From positions 219,954 to 283,953 of the forward strand of contig JAXMBH010000006.1 of NCBI GenBank assembly GCA_046349975.1: 64,000 nucleotides of DNA, in the 5' to 3' direction. The position numbers were made by a program, and so were the translations under genes. How positions within the stretch are numbered: position 1 is the first letter of the stretch; each line of letters starts with the position of its first letter. This stretch comes from JABDGM01 sp046349975. GTDB taxonomy: Bacteria > Planctomycetota > Planctomycetia > Pirellulales > Lacipirellulaceae. Under the pieces are notes generated by a model, which did no database searches, was not told the DNA's origin, and saw nothing but the letters and a program-made list of their open reading frames with translations. Below are positions 46,801 through 52,959 of the stretch, in pieces.

Positions 46801-48092
46801 AGCACATCCACGAGACCGCCGTTAAGCACCAAGTTGACGCCTTCCTGAATGCGGCCGGTCGACCCGTATTGAGCACCCTGCAACGTTACATGCAGCAGCG
46901 AGTTTGATCCCACGAAACCAACAGCGCCGCCATCGAGGTCGGTCGTAGTCGCCGCATCACGGTAGGGCGTAATATCAACGTTGCCTTCGGTCAAGGCGAG
47001 CACGGCAGTGTCGCTTGTCGCGGCCGTGCCCCACCAGTTGTCCGACGCGTCGACCACGTACGCGCCGACCGTCGCGTTCGAGATCGCCTTGCCGCCAGAA
47101 ACGATCCCCGACAAGTCACTCGCGTTGATCGAGGCGGCACCGCTCGATGTAACGAGCAAACCCTTGCTGGTGTTCGACGTCGTCGCCAGTTTGCTCGTGT
47201 TAATGGTAGCCGAGCCGTCAGAGACGTTCACGTCCGCGGCTGCTCCACTCGCGATGCTGATTTCACTGTGGTCGATCGCCGCGCTGCCACCGGCTCCGCC
47301 GCCCACATTCACACCAAATACGGTCGCGCCCGTTACTTTGGTGCCCGACATCGTCAAATGACCGTTCGTCGCGCCATCGACATCGATGCCAATCAGACCC
47401 CCGTTGATCACGCTGTCGGTCAGGGTGAGATTGCCCTTAACACTCACGCCAGTGCCAGCGACGCCGAAAGTCTGAAACGTAAGGTCGTCGACCAGCGCCG
47501 TCTTACCGGCCGCGACTGCGACGCCCGGCGAGCCGCCCGCATTAATAAGGACATCTGCCGCGCTCTGGCCGCGGAGCGACAAGCTCTTGTTGAGATTAAC
47601 CGTCCCCGAATAACTGCCCTTGAGCACTGTGACCGTGTCGCCCACGCCGTCGCCAGAAGCCGCAACGGCGGCAGGAATCGTGTCGAAGGCATCCGTCCCA
47701 AAGACGAGCCCAGCAACGGGCGCATCGCCAGCGCCGGTGTCGGACATCACGATATCGCCTGCATCGGCTCCGGGACCGCCGACGTTATTCGTTGTAACAA
47801 TCCAGTAATCGTTCACATAGCGATTGGCCGACAGGAGCTGCCGCGCTTCCAGGGCTTCCAACCGCAGTTGCCGGGAATAGCCGAGCCCCACCAACTGAGA
47901 GCCGGTCGCCGCCTTCACTGCGCGGGCCGCCTCGGCGCTGGAACGGAAAAAGTTGTAGATCGATCCGACGATGCGGCTGCTGTGCCAGGGCGTCAGCGCG
48001 AAGCGGCGGAAGCGCCGTCGCCACTTGGCTGCCCGCACTTCATTTCGACTCCGACTCAAATTCACAACGGAGTTGCCCCGATGACTCGCCAT
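34827..48092 (-). CDS. Giant LEPR-XLL surface protein with beta-helices, PKD-like, cohesin-like and dockerin modules
   Basis: 4,421 aa in one frame; GAAGGA lies 8 nt before the ATG. There is no classical signal peptide. An Arg-rich N-terminus leads to the LEPR-XLL motif (LEALEARQLLSA, 78-89), found at the start of very large planctomycetal surface proteins. Residues about 90-2970 are right-handed parallel beta-helix (NosD-like) repeats rich in ITNN, GNTI and NNIIS. About 2970-3560 hold several PKD/Ig-like modules (SWDITWGDGSP, QVSINWGDGSTP). The C-terminal part alternates a cohesin-like module (about 3677-3780), a dockerin-like segment (about 3800-3864, GDATANGTYTGQDASW), a second cohesin-like module (about 3905-4030), a Big_5-like domain and a terminal dockerin (from about 4177, GDANRSGDVQGSDVGEIR). 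It has no PEP-CTERM tail. Probably an adhesin or scaffold. Confidence 0.9.
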   Translation of the reverse strand: MASHRGNSVVNLSRSRNEVRAAKWRRRFRRFALTPWHSSRIVGSIYNFFRSSAEAARAVKAATGSQLVGLGYSRQLRLEALEARQLLSANRYVNDYWIVTTNNVGGPGADAGDIVMSDTGAGDAPVAGLVFGTDAFDTIPAAVAASGDGVGDTVTVLKGSYSGTVNLNKSLSLRGQSAADVLINAGGSPGVAVAAGKTALVDDLTFQTFGVAGTGVSVKGNLTLTDSVINGGLIGIDVDGATNGHLTMSGTKVTGATVFGVNVGGGAGGSAAIDHSEISIASGAAADVNVSDGSATINTSKLATTSNTSKGLLVTSSGAASINASDLSGIVSGGKAISNATVGAYVVDASDNWWGTAATSDTAVLALTEGNVDITPYRDAATTTDLDGGAVGFVGSNSLLHVTLQGAQYGSTGRIQEGVNLVLNGGLVDVLAGTYTEAVSISGRTGVTLQGAGYATTSIVGPHTSPANTATIDIVGSTGILVTGFTITRNGNNTTDWATNGMTYGVRIDGGSANTVQNNLITGNRSGVDLRNVTSGNTIQDNRIDSNRTGMIIWDLANNNLIQRNEITNNWTAGVLFLDTSNEATGNVITNNNISGNWYTQVEDRRATGAARNVSGNWFGTNVITVTATEGGEPGYASLIPTAYGGTSTPPGSPRPFIISGSGSAKVDYTPWLDSGADANPGLGFNGDFSILHVDDNSPQSGATGRITEGIGLLTGGGTLLIHSGAYTENVDTSTKVVTLVPTSAPTSSTGQITLTGNLTLDSNDTLQAELNGTAPALYDSFVVNGTVALGGASLVLSRGFNPFPGDEFLLIDNDGADPVSGIFAGYNDGDVITIAGIPFTINYDGGTGNDVTLTVAVPNTVWANDTWTIANDVGPMGLSVGDTVDSNTGLGDASVTGKIYGYNAFSEIQTAINAVSVGGTVNVLAGTYVEQVVVTKKINLLGANATADPTDGGVRGPESKIIPDISNPDPNVSPYPTLIYVNAGADNSTIKGFLLDGDNPGLTSGVLLNGADIDAEEGIASYEGVGGLTVSNNIIRNLSYAGVDFYNYNNGGAATSGNVIANNLIENLGGGGFGYGIGVLIYNNFYADVIDNDITGVRVGVQTGNFSQANPGTTASISGNEISAMRTGIFYNLHYSSASPFTVANNVITATNDPSAPVNARWFGMLISSQQTAVSANFNNNTIDGSASSIATKAGYTVWNTPTTGALNINGGSVTGVDYGVWVNNYEGYLSNGDNTDVTVNGVEITASDIGVYVLDSPANTNGSSVHATIQNNTKISGASVAGIKVEGADASADITGNDIYANAVGIQFTAGGGGSFGGALLADGNNFNDATDNGTDILIDATAGAVTDAGNNAFAGDSFYIDNQSTQNINATGDTFDEASNYRIEDKMFHKVDDLSKGLVTWVAGNLYVTTPVMGSTDSSIQRAIDAASAGNTVNVEAGPYAIPAAISVNKQLTLLGAQNGVDARTRSAVPESVIDASAVAGFPTSAIVIGSLASGVVIDGFTIENVSGSGATTVGAIYMTPGSNSTTVRNNIIQNNHAGIFVANNSAMTATLIERNLFIDNNAPGAVSGTGIYADEYTTGGGLTNVVIQDNKFTNTSFVENAWAIGMSNTGATAFTDIDVLNNTVTNSGRGFYFFGTQNATVQGNSVDGANNHYALGIFSGATAATLNFSITGNTFKNAVGGSGILMDTGTGIVANNNILTGNKYGAKIEDGSISMAGNTLTGNVVVGIQVSNGALVDAGGGSLGSTGGNILTGYTGTGGNYAIEDLNLVGSMQPDVYAKFNDFGPYANISIIENYVFDDTDDPLNTKVIFTGALNQQLPAPNVVFVDDGWVGSVLGVDKDGGGGSLGDGAAFGYDQFATIQDAINAVAATGTIWVYAGNYAQQLNIDKALSLKSANTGTAGNAMRDPEAVIKAGAAPTDALIEVSAADVTIDGFKIDGNDQATRAIRVNEVNGAVIQNNIITAAVRGVQYNGAAAGNSGGVVSRNLIENMTTGAGDSYGVLAFDSSYASVTNNEMTGLDVGIFEQYFYQPNAGDVHNTISGNVITAALLGYGTNERSAAASTTDLSGNTYTITGGTGSVGVQLYNIYKTGGVTLTNESITGADIGVYAYVNGGSVSITGGSIDGNGGSRGVWVTNYLADFSTYATSYSSVASSLGIHGVNISDVTTGVYVEDANADFAGNGPGDDATGAVNVTIDTDTNIYNTGTAVHVTGPLANAAITGNDNSIHNNVVGIDVDGGTATITGNHFFANTTAIWFHNGGGTGMGSVASNIFDGGMSADNATDLLIQNAGVAIGANNMFAGDTFFIDNQSTTDYDLSSNGTTFDEVNNFRIEDKIHHVVDIDLALTNGLVTWVAGNIFVTNGGTDHSIQRGVDAASIGNTVNVEAGTYAEDLLIGTQGVKVIGAGAASTIIDYAGKPGNNNGGVYIAADDVELRSLTVTQSAIDATPRYGVKVDFVDGVVIDGVTITNSYRTGLDLHGVTNVTVNNLVSQNNGGAGIFMTDVKGAALSNITTANNPWAGVSIATSGQYAPLGTNGIIFSGTNSFGESNSANGGLQLEMYRYSTNTPYPISWSSNPADGADVTIQAADFGYALSGSSFDVGTNTHGYVRFYKTLSQAENAAAGSPDHIDGNVAGLGTRYIQEADDSNGLPNSGPTDFYVFDNVGNTMSVQAAVNAALAGDTINVAAGTFVEDVTINKNNLTLKGAGSSVTSLIGAIGGAGSTITVAANNADISGFTITRDGNTVSQWNDPLNTAGIAIQGQSLTGTVIHDNILTGNRTAIDINNSNGHTIRNNVIDFNRTGLIFRNQTDNLLVTENFITNNWTVGVLFLDGSGGTNMPVQTAANSQFFNNNISGNWYGQVVDRQSGGSLPAPGTNIKDFRRNWLGTTTPVVTTANSTEPGYAAQIPVAYGGMATPPGGQPDIAGPASANIDITPFLTSGTDTNVETTLGRGTFGFQGNLSQLGVTISGPAAVNEGAAYTLTLNPTNPGSLNITSWDITWGDGSPTQIVSGNPLSVNHIFVEGPSSPVITAVAHTTYGPANSNSVPVTVNNVVPTPSSITWLSSSINENQVASASLTISDPGTQDTFSVQVNWGEGTPDVLSLGLTNSSGTVGGTTYTWTAATRALALSHQYLDDNPTGTPSDTYTLTVKVADDDMTGNFAGTLGVDYVQTTANLTVNNVAPTAVAYSLPASVNEGSLATINITGQTDVGTLDTFTYSYVVKKNGSTVATSGGFIGSNSFNFTPDDMDPGFTWTVEVQAKDDDGGLSPVNVQTLNVVDVAPTVNIVSLTSPINENTSTTLVFNLVDPGLGDLAATGQVSINWGDGSTPTIINSGADIAALQAGGTVSRTHTYVDDNPPGTSSDVYSITFTSVQVGSPNLTFTNMALAGTSLPRTVTVNNIAPTGLFLTSTPTVSAGDPVSVNWILQSDVPADVTAGLKYTYFIDANLNNMLDSGEEILPAATYGDGTYGGSTLNDSVTIPGSYFSTPGVKRVASQIRDDDGGVTTQFVDITVLPTTFRVTSLVPTDTGFIVTFNRAADTAPVNLYAGRLNSGPITTDTADVTLVGSGGVGNVRGSIVWSADRTSFEFIKTGYINSTDPPTTIGGVLAAANYTVTIESGDTAFQDQAAGEDLDGDNNLIAGGNYIGSFTVTPYSARVVSIPDFARGSSGGMTPTGQTIKVPLDNGPAGIPISINNGFRVAAVDLDVVYDPALIDITSVVAGADTAGWTVTANLTTPGRAIITLFSSTGLSTGVKEIARLIAKVDDGAAYGASEVLRIENLSVHDVDNLPLAAKGDSALHKAIFVGDATANGTYTGQDASWIAEVRVNTFTGFGEYPTTDPIIVADVTGSRTIDGLDSTWVSQKGLAPVLRPEIPNIPAGGLPVIAGVDPTIAIPLNILASPGHTVHVPLNITDSAAGLNGFNVLVDYDTTKLDLPSGLNAGGITVAGMFASEGGWSLDTYVDDSTGHIGLSFYRIGNSTSGAGQIADIAFTVSPSASGGATPLDVNGPTNDPPFSFTHVDGSILIDAAAPTVNALRVSSSAWTNDFKHVADAGGLDVGYIVPGGASQLTTLPWVNVNKLVITFSEDVIVSQGDLILRGVNTADYTSLINGFSYNAPTRTATWMLSSNLPVDKYLAVLSDNVKDAAGNALDGNWTNGGDSYPSGNGTAGGRLEFRFNVVPGDANRSGDVQGSDVGEIRLKQFQSISGGVPSGGYSIYHDLDGNGVILGSDVGAAQTRQFTSLPAGEPTPPMGSGAVLLQLSSGALAAPSEIADLSQGAVPDAIFVTVPPVVSMPRLSELKSSTVEFSPIATTLHSEAAAAASLGDVKLATFDRLGVGLGSDLNVRGAVSVASKAVLERDAVFDTSELALAHDLALLETADAGHDSDAEALHTGALGQPGEEADQDSDLVAAVDSAFDLEWAN

Positions 48093-48192
48093 GGTGTAAA
48101 TCCTTCACGCTTGAATAAACGATCTATGAATGCGTTCGCGCGACGCTGCAACAACCGCAACAAAAAAGAAGCCCCGCCCAACACCACCCAGC

Positions 48193-48594
48193 TCAGCTAT
48201 GGCCCGCAGTTGCCCGCTGGGGAATTGCCACTCGCTTATTAACGTCGGTCTCCAGAGTACCAAATGCAACCTCGTGGCGCTGGACCGACATCGCCAAAGC
48301 CTGCAATAGGCGTTTAGCGGTAAAATAATTAAGCACTAAGCGTTGCTTAATGTCAATAACCTGGGATGTACCAAATGGCTGGGCATTAAGCCCAAAATCG
48401 AGGATTAATTCCTCTGGAGTACCCGTAACTCGGCAGAAATTGGCATACAGGCTGATCGCTTCGGTGTCGCGAACCTGAACTTCCGGCGGACGAACGCTGG
48501 TACCAGGCTGCGATGCTGCGGCGTCCCCGGGCCCGGCCGAAGATGGCACATCAGAATCTGCGGTTAATTCCCCTGTTTCACCCTGTGCTCTCAC
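48193..48594 (-). CDS. DUF3467 family protein
   Basis: 133 aa from a GTG at 48594 (GAGG 8 nt upstream); the frame is open further upstream but without domain content. Residues 1-40 are a low-complexity Ser/Pro/Ala-rich head. The C-terminal part is DUF3467: VRDTEAISLYANFCRVTGTP, LDFGLNAQPFG and LVLNYFTAKRLLQALAMSVQ, close to the whole family domain (about 90 aa). The family is found in bacteria and archaea and its function is not established. It is 100 bp upstream of the giant surface-protein gene on the same strand. Confidence 0.82.
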   Translation of the reverse strand: MRAQGETGELTADSDVPSSAGPGDAAASQPGTSVRPPEVQVRDTEAISLYANFCRVTGTPEELILDFGLNAQPFGTSQVIDIKQRLVLNYFTAKRLLQALAMSVQRHEVAFGTLETDVNKRVAIPQRATAGHS

Positions 48595-49000
48595 GATGAG
48601 TACCTCAACGACGTAAAATACACGTAATAAATGCGCAAAAACGCGCGCAGCACGAAAAAGCAACAGCGATCTTCGCTACCCGAAAATGACCCATCGGCCC
48701 GCTTGAGATTTCTACGTCTGTAGGCCCGCGGTCTCAAAAAGTTGCGATAAATGCAGACTTTGGCACCGGCGTCTTCCGCCAAACGCTATCACCGCAACAA
48801 CACACTCCCCATGCGGGTAGGAAGTCTCTAGTCCATTAAGAACTTGAATGTTCCAAAGCGGACTGCGAAAGAGGCGAATTTTTTGGGTTTTCTTGAATGT
48901 CCAGGTTTTCGCTATCGCATTTGACAACCCCCCGTTTATGGTTAGATTCGGATGGACGCCAGATCTCTTGTCCGGTCGGATCCAAAAGCGGTCTTAAACA
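48595..49000. promoter_or_regulatory. Divergent intergenic region with candidate promoter for the sigma-kinase pair
   Basis: 406 bp between the DUF3467 gene and the sigma-factor gene. A possible sigma-70 promoter on the plus strand has TTGACA at 48921-48926 (perfect -35), a 16-bp spacer and TAGATT at 48943-48948. It lies about 50 bp before the sigma-factor ATG. Nothing else is recognisable. Confidence 0.45.
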
Positions 49001-49666
49001 ATGAGACAGGACTTGGGCACGCCGAGCCCTTTCGATACTTCTGGTTTTTTAGGCGGCTGCGCCCACGAGCGACTCGACGATGAACTCGAGCGCTTGATTG
49101 CGCAAGCCCGCGCGGGATCGAAGTATGCACTAGGCCGACTGCTCGAGCGCTGCCAGCGCTATTTAATGCTGGTGGCTAACGAGACGATCGCTCCCGACCT
49201 GCGCTCGAAGGCCGGGGCGTCCGATCTCGTGCAGGATACGTTTATCGAGGCCCAGCATGACTTCTCTCGCTTTCAGGGAAATAGTCAGCGGGAGCTGCTA
49301 GCCTGGCTCACACGCATCCTGCTGAATCGAGTCGCGAACAATGCCCGGCATTACCGCCAAACCTGGAAGCGTAACGTTGCGCTCGAAGTGCCGCTCGAGT
49401 GTGGTAGTGATTTTCTCCATGTGTCGATTAGCGAGAACCGTGAACTGCCGGTCAATTCGCTGATCGCTGATGATGATGCCAATCAGCTGCGAACCGCAAT
49501 GGAACGGTTGCCAGATAGGATGCGCGAAGTGCTGTTTCTGAGGACTTGGGAGCGCTTGGCATTTGCCGAAATTGCCGACCGAGTTGGCAGCACGCCCGAA
49601 GCCGTGCGGAAACTTTGGGGCCGTGCCGTGCGGCGCCTGCAATCGGAACTCGAGGAGTTTTCATGA
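49001..49666 (+). CDS. ECF-type RNA polymerase sigma factor, kinase-linked
   Basis: 221 aa. Region 2 (about 28-100) contains ALGRLLERCQRYLMLVA, the core-binding ASDLVQDTFIEAQHDFSRFQ and WLTRILLNRVANNARHYR. Region 4 (about 155-215) contains LPDRMREVLFLRTWERLAF, the helix-turn-helix EIADRVGSTPEAVRKLWGRA and RLQSELEEF. This matches the planctomycete-specific ECF groups encoded next to Ser/Thr kinases. The stop overlaps the kinase start by 4 bp (ATGA), so translation is coupled and the two presumably form one signalling unit: the kinase senses, the sigma factor redirects transcription. Confidence 0.93.
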   Translation: MRQDLGTPSPFDTSGFLGGCAHERLDDELERLIAQARAGSKYALGRLLERCQRYLMLVANETIAPDLRSKAGASDLVQDTFIEAQHDFSRFQGNSQRELLAWLTRILLNRVANNARHYRQTWKRNVALEVPLECGSDFLHVSISENRELPVNSLIADDDANQLRTAMERLPDRMREVLFLRTWERLAFAEIADRVGSTPEAVRKLWGRAVRRLQSELEEFS

Positions 49667-52600
49667 CGGCGTACCATGACAAACAACGGGAAGAAATACT
49701 TCTCGATGTAATGGCAGAGTACGACGAAGCGCTCGCGACCGGCGTCCCCACAGAACAGATCGGCACCACGATCTCCGAGGTTGATTTTGACCTTGCGACG
49801 GAATGGCAATCCATCAAGCACTGCCTCGACCGGCTGGAGCAAGCACGTCAACATCACGACAGTTCCGCCAAGTCGCCAAAGCCTGCTCCCTCGGCAACAG
49901 CTGCCGCCGGCCAGCGCTTGGTCGGCCGCTTCGTGCTGGAGCGCGAACTTGGCCGTGGCGGGTTAGGCATCGTCTATCTCGCGAGCGATCCCCAACTCCA
50001 CCGCAAAGTCGCTCTCAAAATCCCCAAGTTTGAAGCGTTCTTCGACAATCAGCTCCGCCGCCGCTTCCTCCGCGAGGCTAAATTCGCGGCGCAACTCAAT
50101 CATCCCCATCTGACCGTTCTCTACGAGGCAGGAGAGGACGACACCTGTTGCTATATCGCTACCGAGTATTGCCCCGGACCAACGCTCGCCGCGTGGATGC
50201 AAGACTTGGATCGACCCGTGCCGGTTCGCGAAGCCGCATCAATCGTGTTAGCCATTGCCAAGGGCGTCGAACACGCACACTCGCGCGGCATTCTGCATCG
50301 CGATATCAAACCTAATAACGTGCTGATGTCGCACGATTCCTCATCGCCTCGAGGCACACAAGGCTGGGCCCCCAAGCTCACCGATTTTGGCGTGGCGAAG
50401 TTCCTTCAGCAGCACAGCAGCGGCGATACGCGCGTCGGCGTCGTCATCGGCACGCTCGCCTACATGGCGCCCGAGCAATTGACCGTAGGGACGGAACTCG
50501 ACGCCCGGACGGATATCTACGGTCTCGGAACGACGCTGTACGAACTGGTCACGGGAACCGCTCCCTATGGCGGCGTCACAGACCTGGAAAAAATGCGCGG
50601 CCTGCTCACGACCGATCTCACCGCACCGCGCAAACTGCGCCCGGAGATTCCCGCCGACCTGGAGGCCATTGTGCTCAAGTGCATGGCCAAAGATCGGGGG
50701 CAACGCTATAGCACGGCGCATGACTTGATTGCCGACCTGCAGCGATTCTTGGACGGTCGCCCCACGATAGCACGCCCCATCGGCATTTGTGGCTCGAGCA
50801 CCAAATGGCTGCGCCGGCAACCTGTCCTCGCAGCGACCGCGGCCATTGCCCTAATCGCTGCGGTTACGTTAGTCATCGTCAGCGTCGCATACCAAAATGA
50901 AAGCCGCCGCACGGCTGCCGAAGTCGCCGACCTGGCGAATCGAGCTGCTGCCGACCAGCAATTAACAAATCGCTACAACTACGTGTCGCAAATTTACAAG
51001 GCTCGTCAGGCCTGGAACGACGGCGACCTGCCCCAACTGCGGCGGCTCCTGGCCGCTTATGCCGCTGACACTCGCGATGCCTCGCTGCGGCAGTTCGAAT
51101 GGTACCACCTAAATCACTTGGCAAATCTTCCACACCTCGTGCTGCGTGGTCACGCGGGCGAAGTCTACACCGCCGTTTTTTCGCCAGATGGCCGCACGGT
51201 GCTTAGCGGCGGCGAAGACGGAACCGTGCGCCTGTGGGACGCCATAACCGGCGAAGCACTGGCTGTCCTCAAAGAACACACGAGCTGCGTGAATCGCATT
51301 AGCTTCGCCGCCGACGGCGATACGTTCGCCACCGGCAGTTGTGACAAGACAATCAGATTATGGAGCCTTCGCGAGCGGAAATTGTTGACCACCCTGCACG
51401 GGCACTCACAGGAAGTCGACGTCATCGATTTTGTCGACGGCGGAAAAACGCTCGTTTCCCTTTCGCGCAATACGACTGCTTCGCGTGAAATTCACATGTG
51501 GGATGTCGCTACCGGCGCGATGAACACTGACTGGCCCCCACCTGCTGCTTACGATTCGCTCGCCACCGCACACCTCGGGCGCACCATCCTCACCTTCGCC
51601 GACGAGCGAGTGACCGTTTGGAAGAAAACCGATGCGGGCTGGATCAGTAATGCGGAAACATATCAGCTCGTGCCGAGCAATGACCCGGTAATCTCGGCCG
51701 ATGAACGTCTGCTCGTGGTATCTCGCCCGGTCAACGTGCTGGAAACCCGCCGCTTGGTGGATGGATCGCTGGTCGGGGTGCTTTCCCAGCATGTCGACAA
51801 AGTCAACGGCGCGTCGTTCTCACCATCGGCGAGCAGCATCGCAACGGCCGCTAGCGACAGCTCCGTTCGTGTTATTGAATTCGCATCGGAACGACAAATT
51901 CACTGCCTGCTTGGTCATGAGCATCGGGTCTGGCAAGTGGCCTGGTCTCCCAACGAAGAGTTGCTCGCCTCCGCCGGCAGCGACGGAACGGTGCAGGTGT
52001 GGAACTTGCGTCACGGCTCACAAATGGTTCAGCTCGCTTCGCCCTCCCAACAGGACAACAAGCGACAGCCGCTCGATATCGCCTTCCTGCCAGATGGCCG
52101 CCATGTAACCGCCGTCTACCCGAGCGGCGACACTGCCGTGTGGGATTTGCGGAAGACCGAGGCGGTGCCTGGAGGGCAATCCGCCAGCCAGTCGCCGCTC
52201 TCCACCAGGGAACCAGCCCGCCCCGAGCTGCACGACGAAACCAAAATCTCGAGTTGGGCGCCCGACGCCGATTTCGATATATCGGCGATTCATCGCGGCT
52301 ACGGCAACATACCGGAATACTCGATAAGTTGTTCGCGCACCGTGCCCGGCCAACATCGCATTGTACAAATCAAGAATGGCAAGCTGCTTGTGCTCGATCA
52401 GCGGACGCTTACCGAGCTCGAACATCGCGACTTGCTGCCCGAGCAGCAATTGCAAACCGTTTTCGATATCTCGCCGGATGGCAAGTCTTGCTGTGGATTG
52501 CGTGCCAATCGATTTCTAGTGTGCCGATTGGATCGGGCAGAATCTCAAGAACTAACCAATCGCGGCAACGCTGCCTGGGCCCAATTTTCACCAGATGGCA

Positions 52601-52893
52601 GCCGCATCCTCGTCATCGCCAATGGCGTGTTTGAACACGATGCCAGTACTGGCCAGCAGCTTCACGAGTACAACCTCGCCGCACCCGCGGCGGGCTGCTA
52701 TTCCCATGACCAGCAGCGTGTGGCGATCTCGTCCAACCTCGGCGTGATTGCGATCTTCGATGCTGTGACGGGTGAGGAGTTGATCCGCCTCGGTGGAGCG
52801 GGCGCTCCGAAATTCAGCCCCGATGGTCAGTCGCTCGTCGCGACAGATGCCGCCACGGGCGGCCTCATCTTTTGGCCGGGGCTCGAGAAATAG
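49663..52893 (+). CDS. Transmembrane Ser/Thr protein kinase with WD40 propeller, coupled to sigma factor
   Basis: 1,076 aa from the ATG that overlaps the sigma-factor stop. An N-terminal segment of about 85 residues precedes the kinase domain (about 90-365): GRGGLG (97-102), VALK Lys (K119), HRD (212-214, GILHRDIKPNNVL), DFG (241-243) and APEQ. All catalytic residues are intact. A transmembrane helix lies at about 388-410. WD40 repeats run from about 500 to the end (VLSGGEDGTVRLWDA, FATGSCDKTIRLWSL, LASAGSDGTVQVWNL). Architecture and linker (NRYNYVSQIYKARQAWNDGD) match the kinase at 30-33 kb, but the pair is diverged. Confidence 0.94.
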   Translation: MTAYHDKQREEILLDVMAEYDEALATGVPTEQIGTTISEVDFDLATEWQSIKHCLDRLEQARQHHDSSAKSPKPAPSATAAAGQRLVGRFVLERELGRGGLGIVYLASDPQLHRKVALKIPKFEAFFDNQLRRRFLREAKFAAQLNHPHLTVLYEAGEDDTCCYIATEYCPGPTLAAWMQDLDRPVPVREAASIVLAIAKGVEHAHSRGILHRDIKPNNVLMSHDSSSPRGTQGWAPKLTDFGVAKFLQQHSSGDTRVGVVIGTLAYMAPEQLTVGTELDARTDIYGLGTTLYELVTGTAPYGGVTDLEKMRGLLTTDLTAPRKLRPEIPADLEAIVLKCMAKDRGQRYSTAHDLIADLQRFLDGRPTIARPIGICGSSTKWLRRQPVLAATAAIALIAAVTLVIVSVAYQNESRRTAAEVADLANRAAADQQLTNRYNYVSQIYKARQAWNDGDLPQLRRLLAAYAADTRDASLRQFEWYHLNHLANLPHLVLRGHAGEVYTAVFSPDGRTVLSGGEDGTVRLWDAITGEALAVLKEHTSCVNRISFAADGDTFATGSCDKTIRLWSLRERKLLTTLHGHSQEVDVIDFVDGGKTLVSLSRNTTASREIHMWDVATGAMNTDWPPPAAYDSLATAHLGRTILTFADERVTVWKKTDAGWISNAETYQLVPSNDPVISADERLLVVSRPVNVLETRRLVDGSLVGVLSQHVDKVNGASFSPSASSIATAASDSSVRVIEFASERQIHCLLGHEHRVWQVAWSPNEELLASAGSDGTVQVWNLRHGSQMVQLASPSQQDNKRQPLDIAFLPDGRHVTAVYPSGDTAVWDLRKTEAVPGGQSASQSPLSTREPARPELHDETKISSWAPDADFDISAIHRGYGNIPEYSISCSRTVPGQHRIVQIKNGKLLVLDQRTLTELEHRDLLPEQQLQTVFDISPDGKSCCGLRANRFLVCRLDRAESQELTNRGNAAWAQFSPDGSRILVIANGVFEHDASTGQQLHEYNLAAPAAGCYSHDQQRVAISSNLGVIAIFDAVTGEELIRLGGAGAPKFSPDGQSLVATDAATGGLIFWPGLEK

Positions 52894-52959
52894 CGCTCCC
52901 TAACAGCAATACACATTCGCGCTACTTGGCAGACGCTGCCAGCAGCAGTAGCCGCCCCT

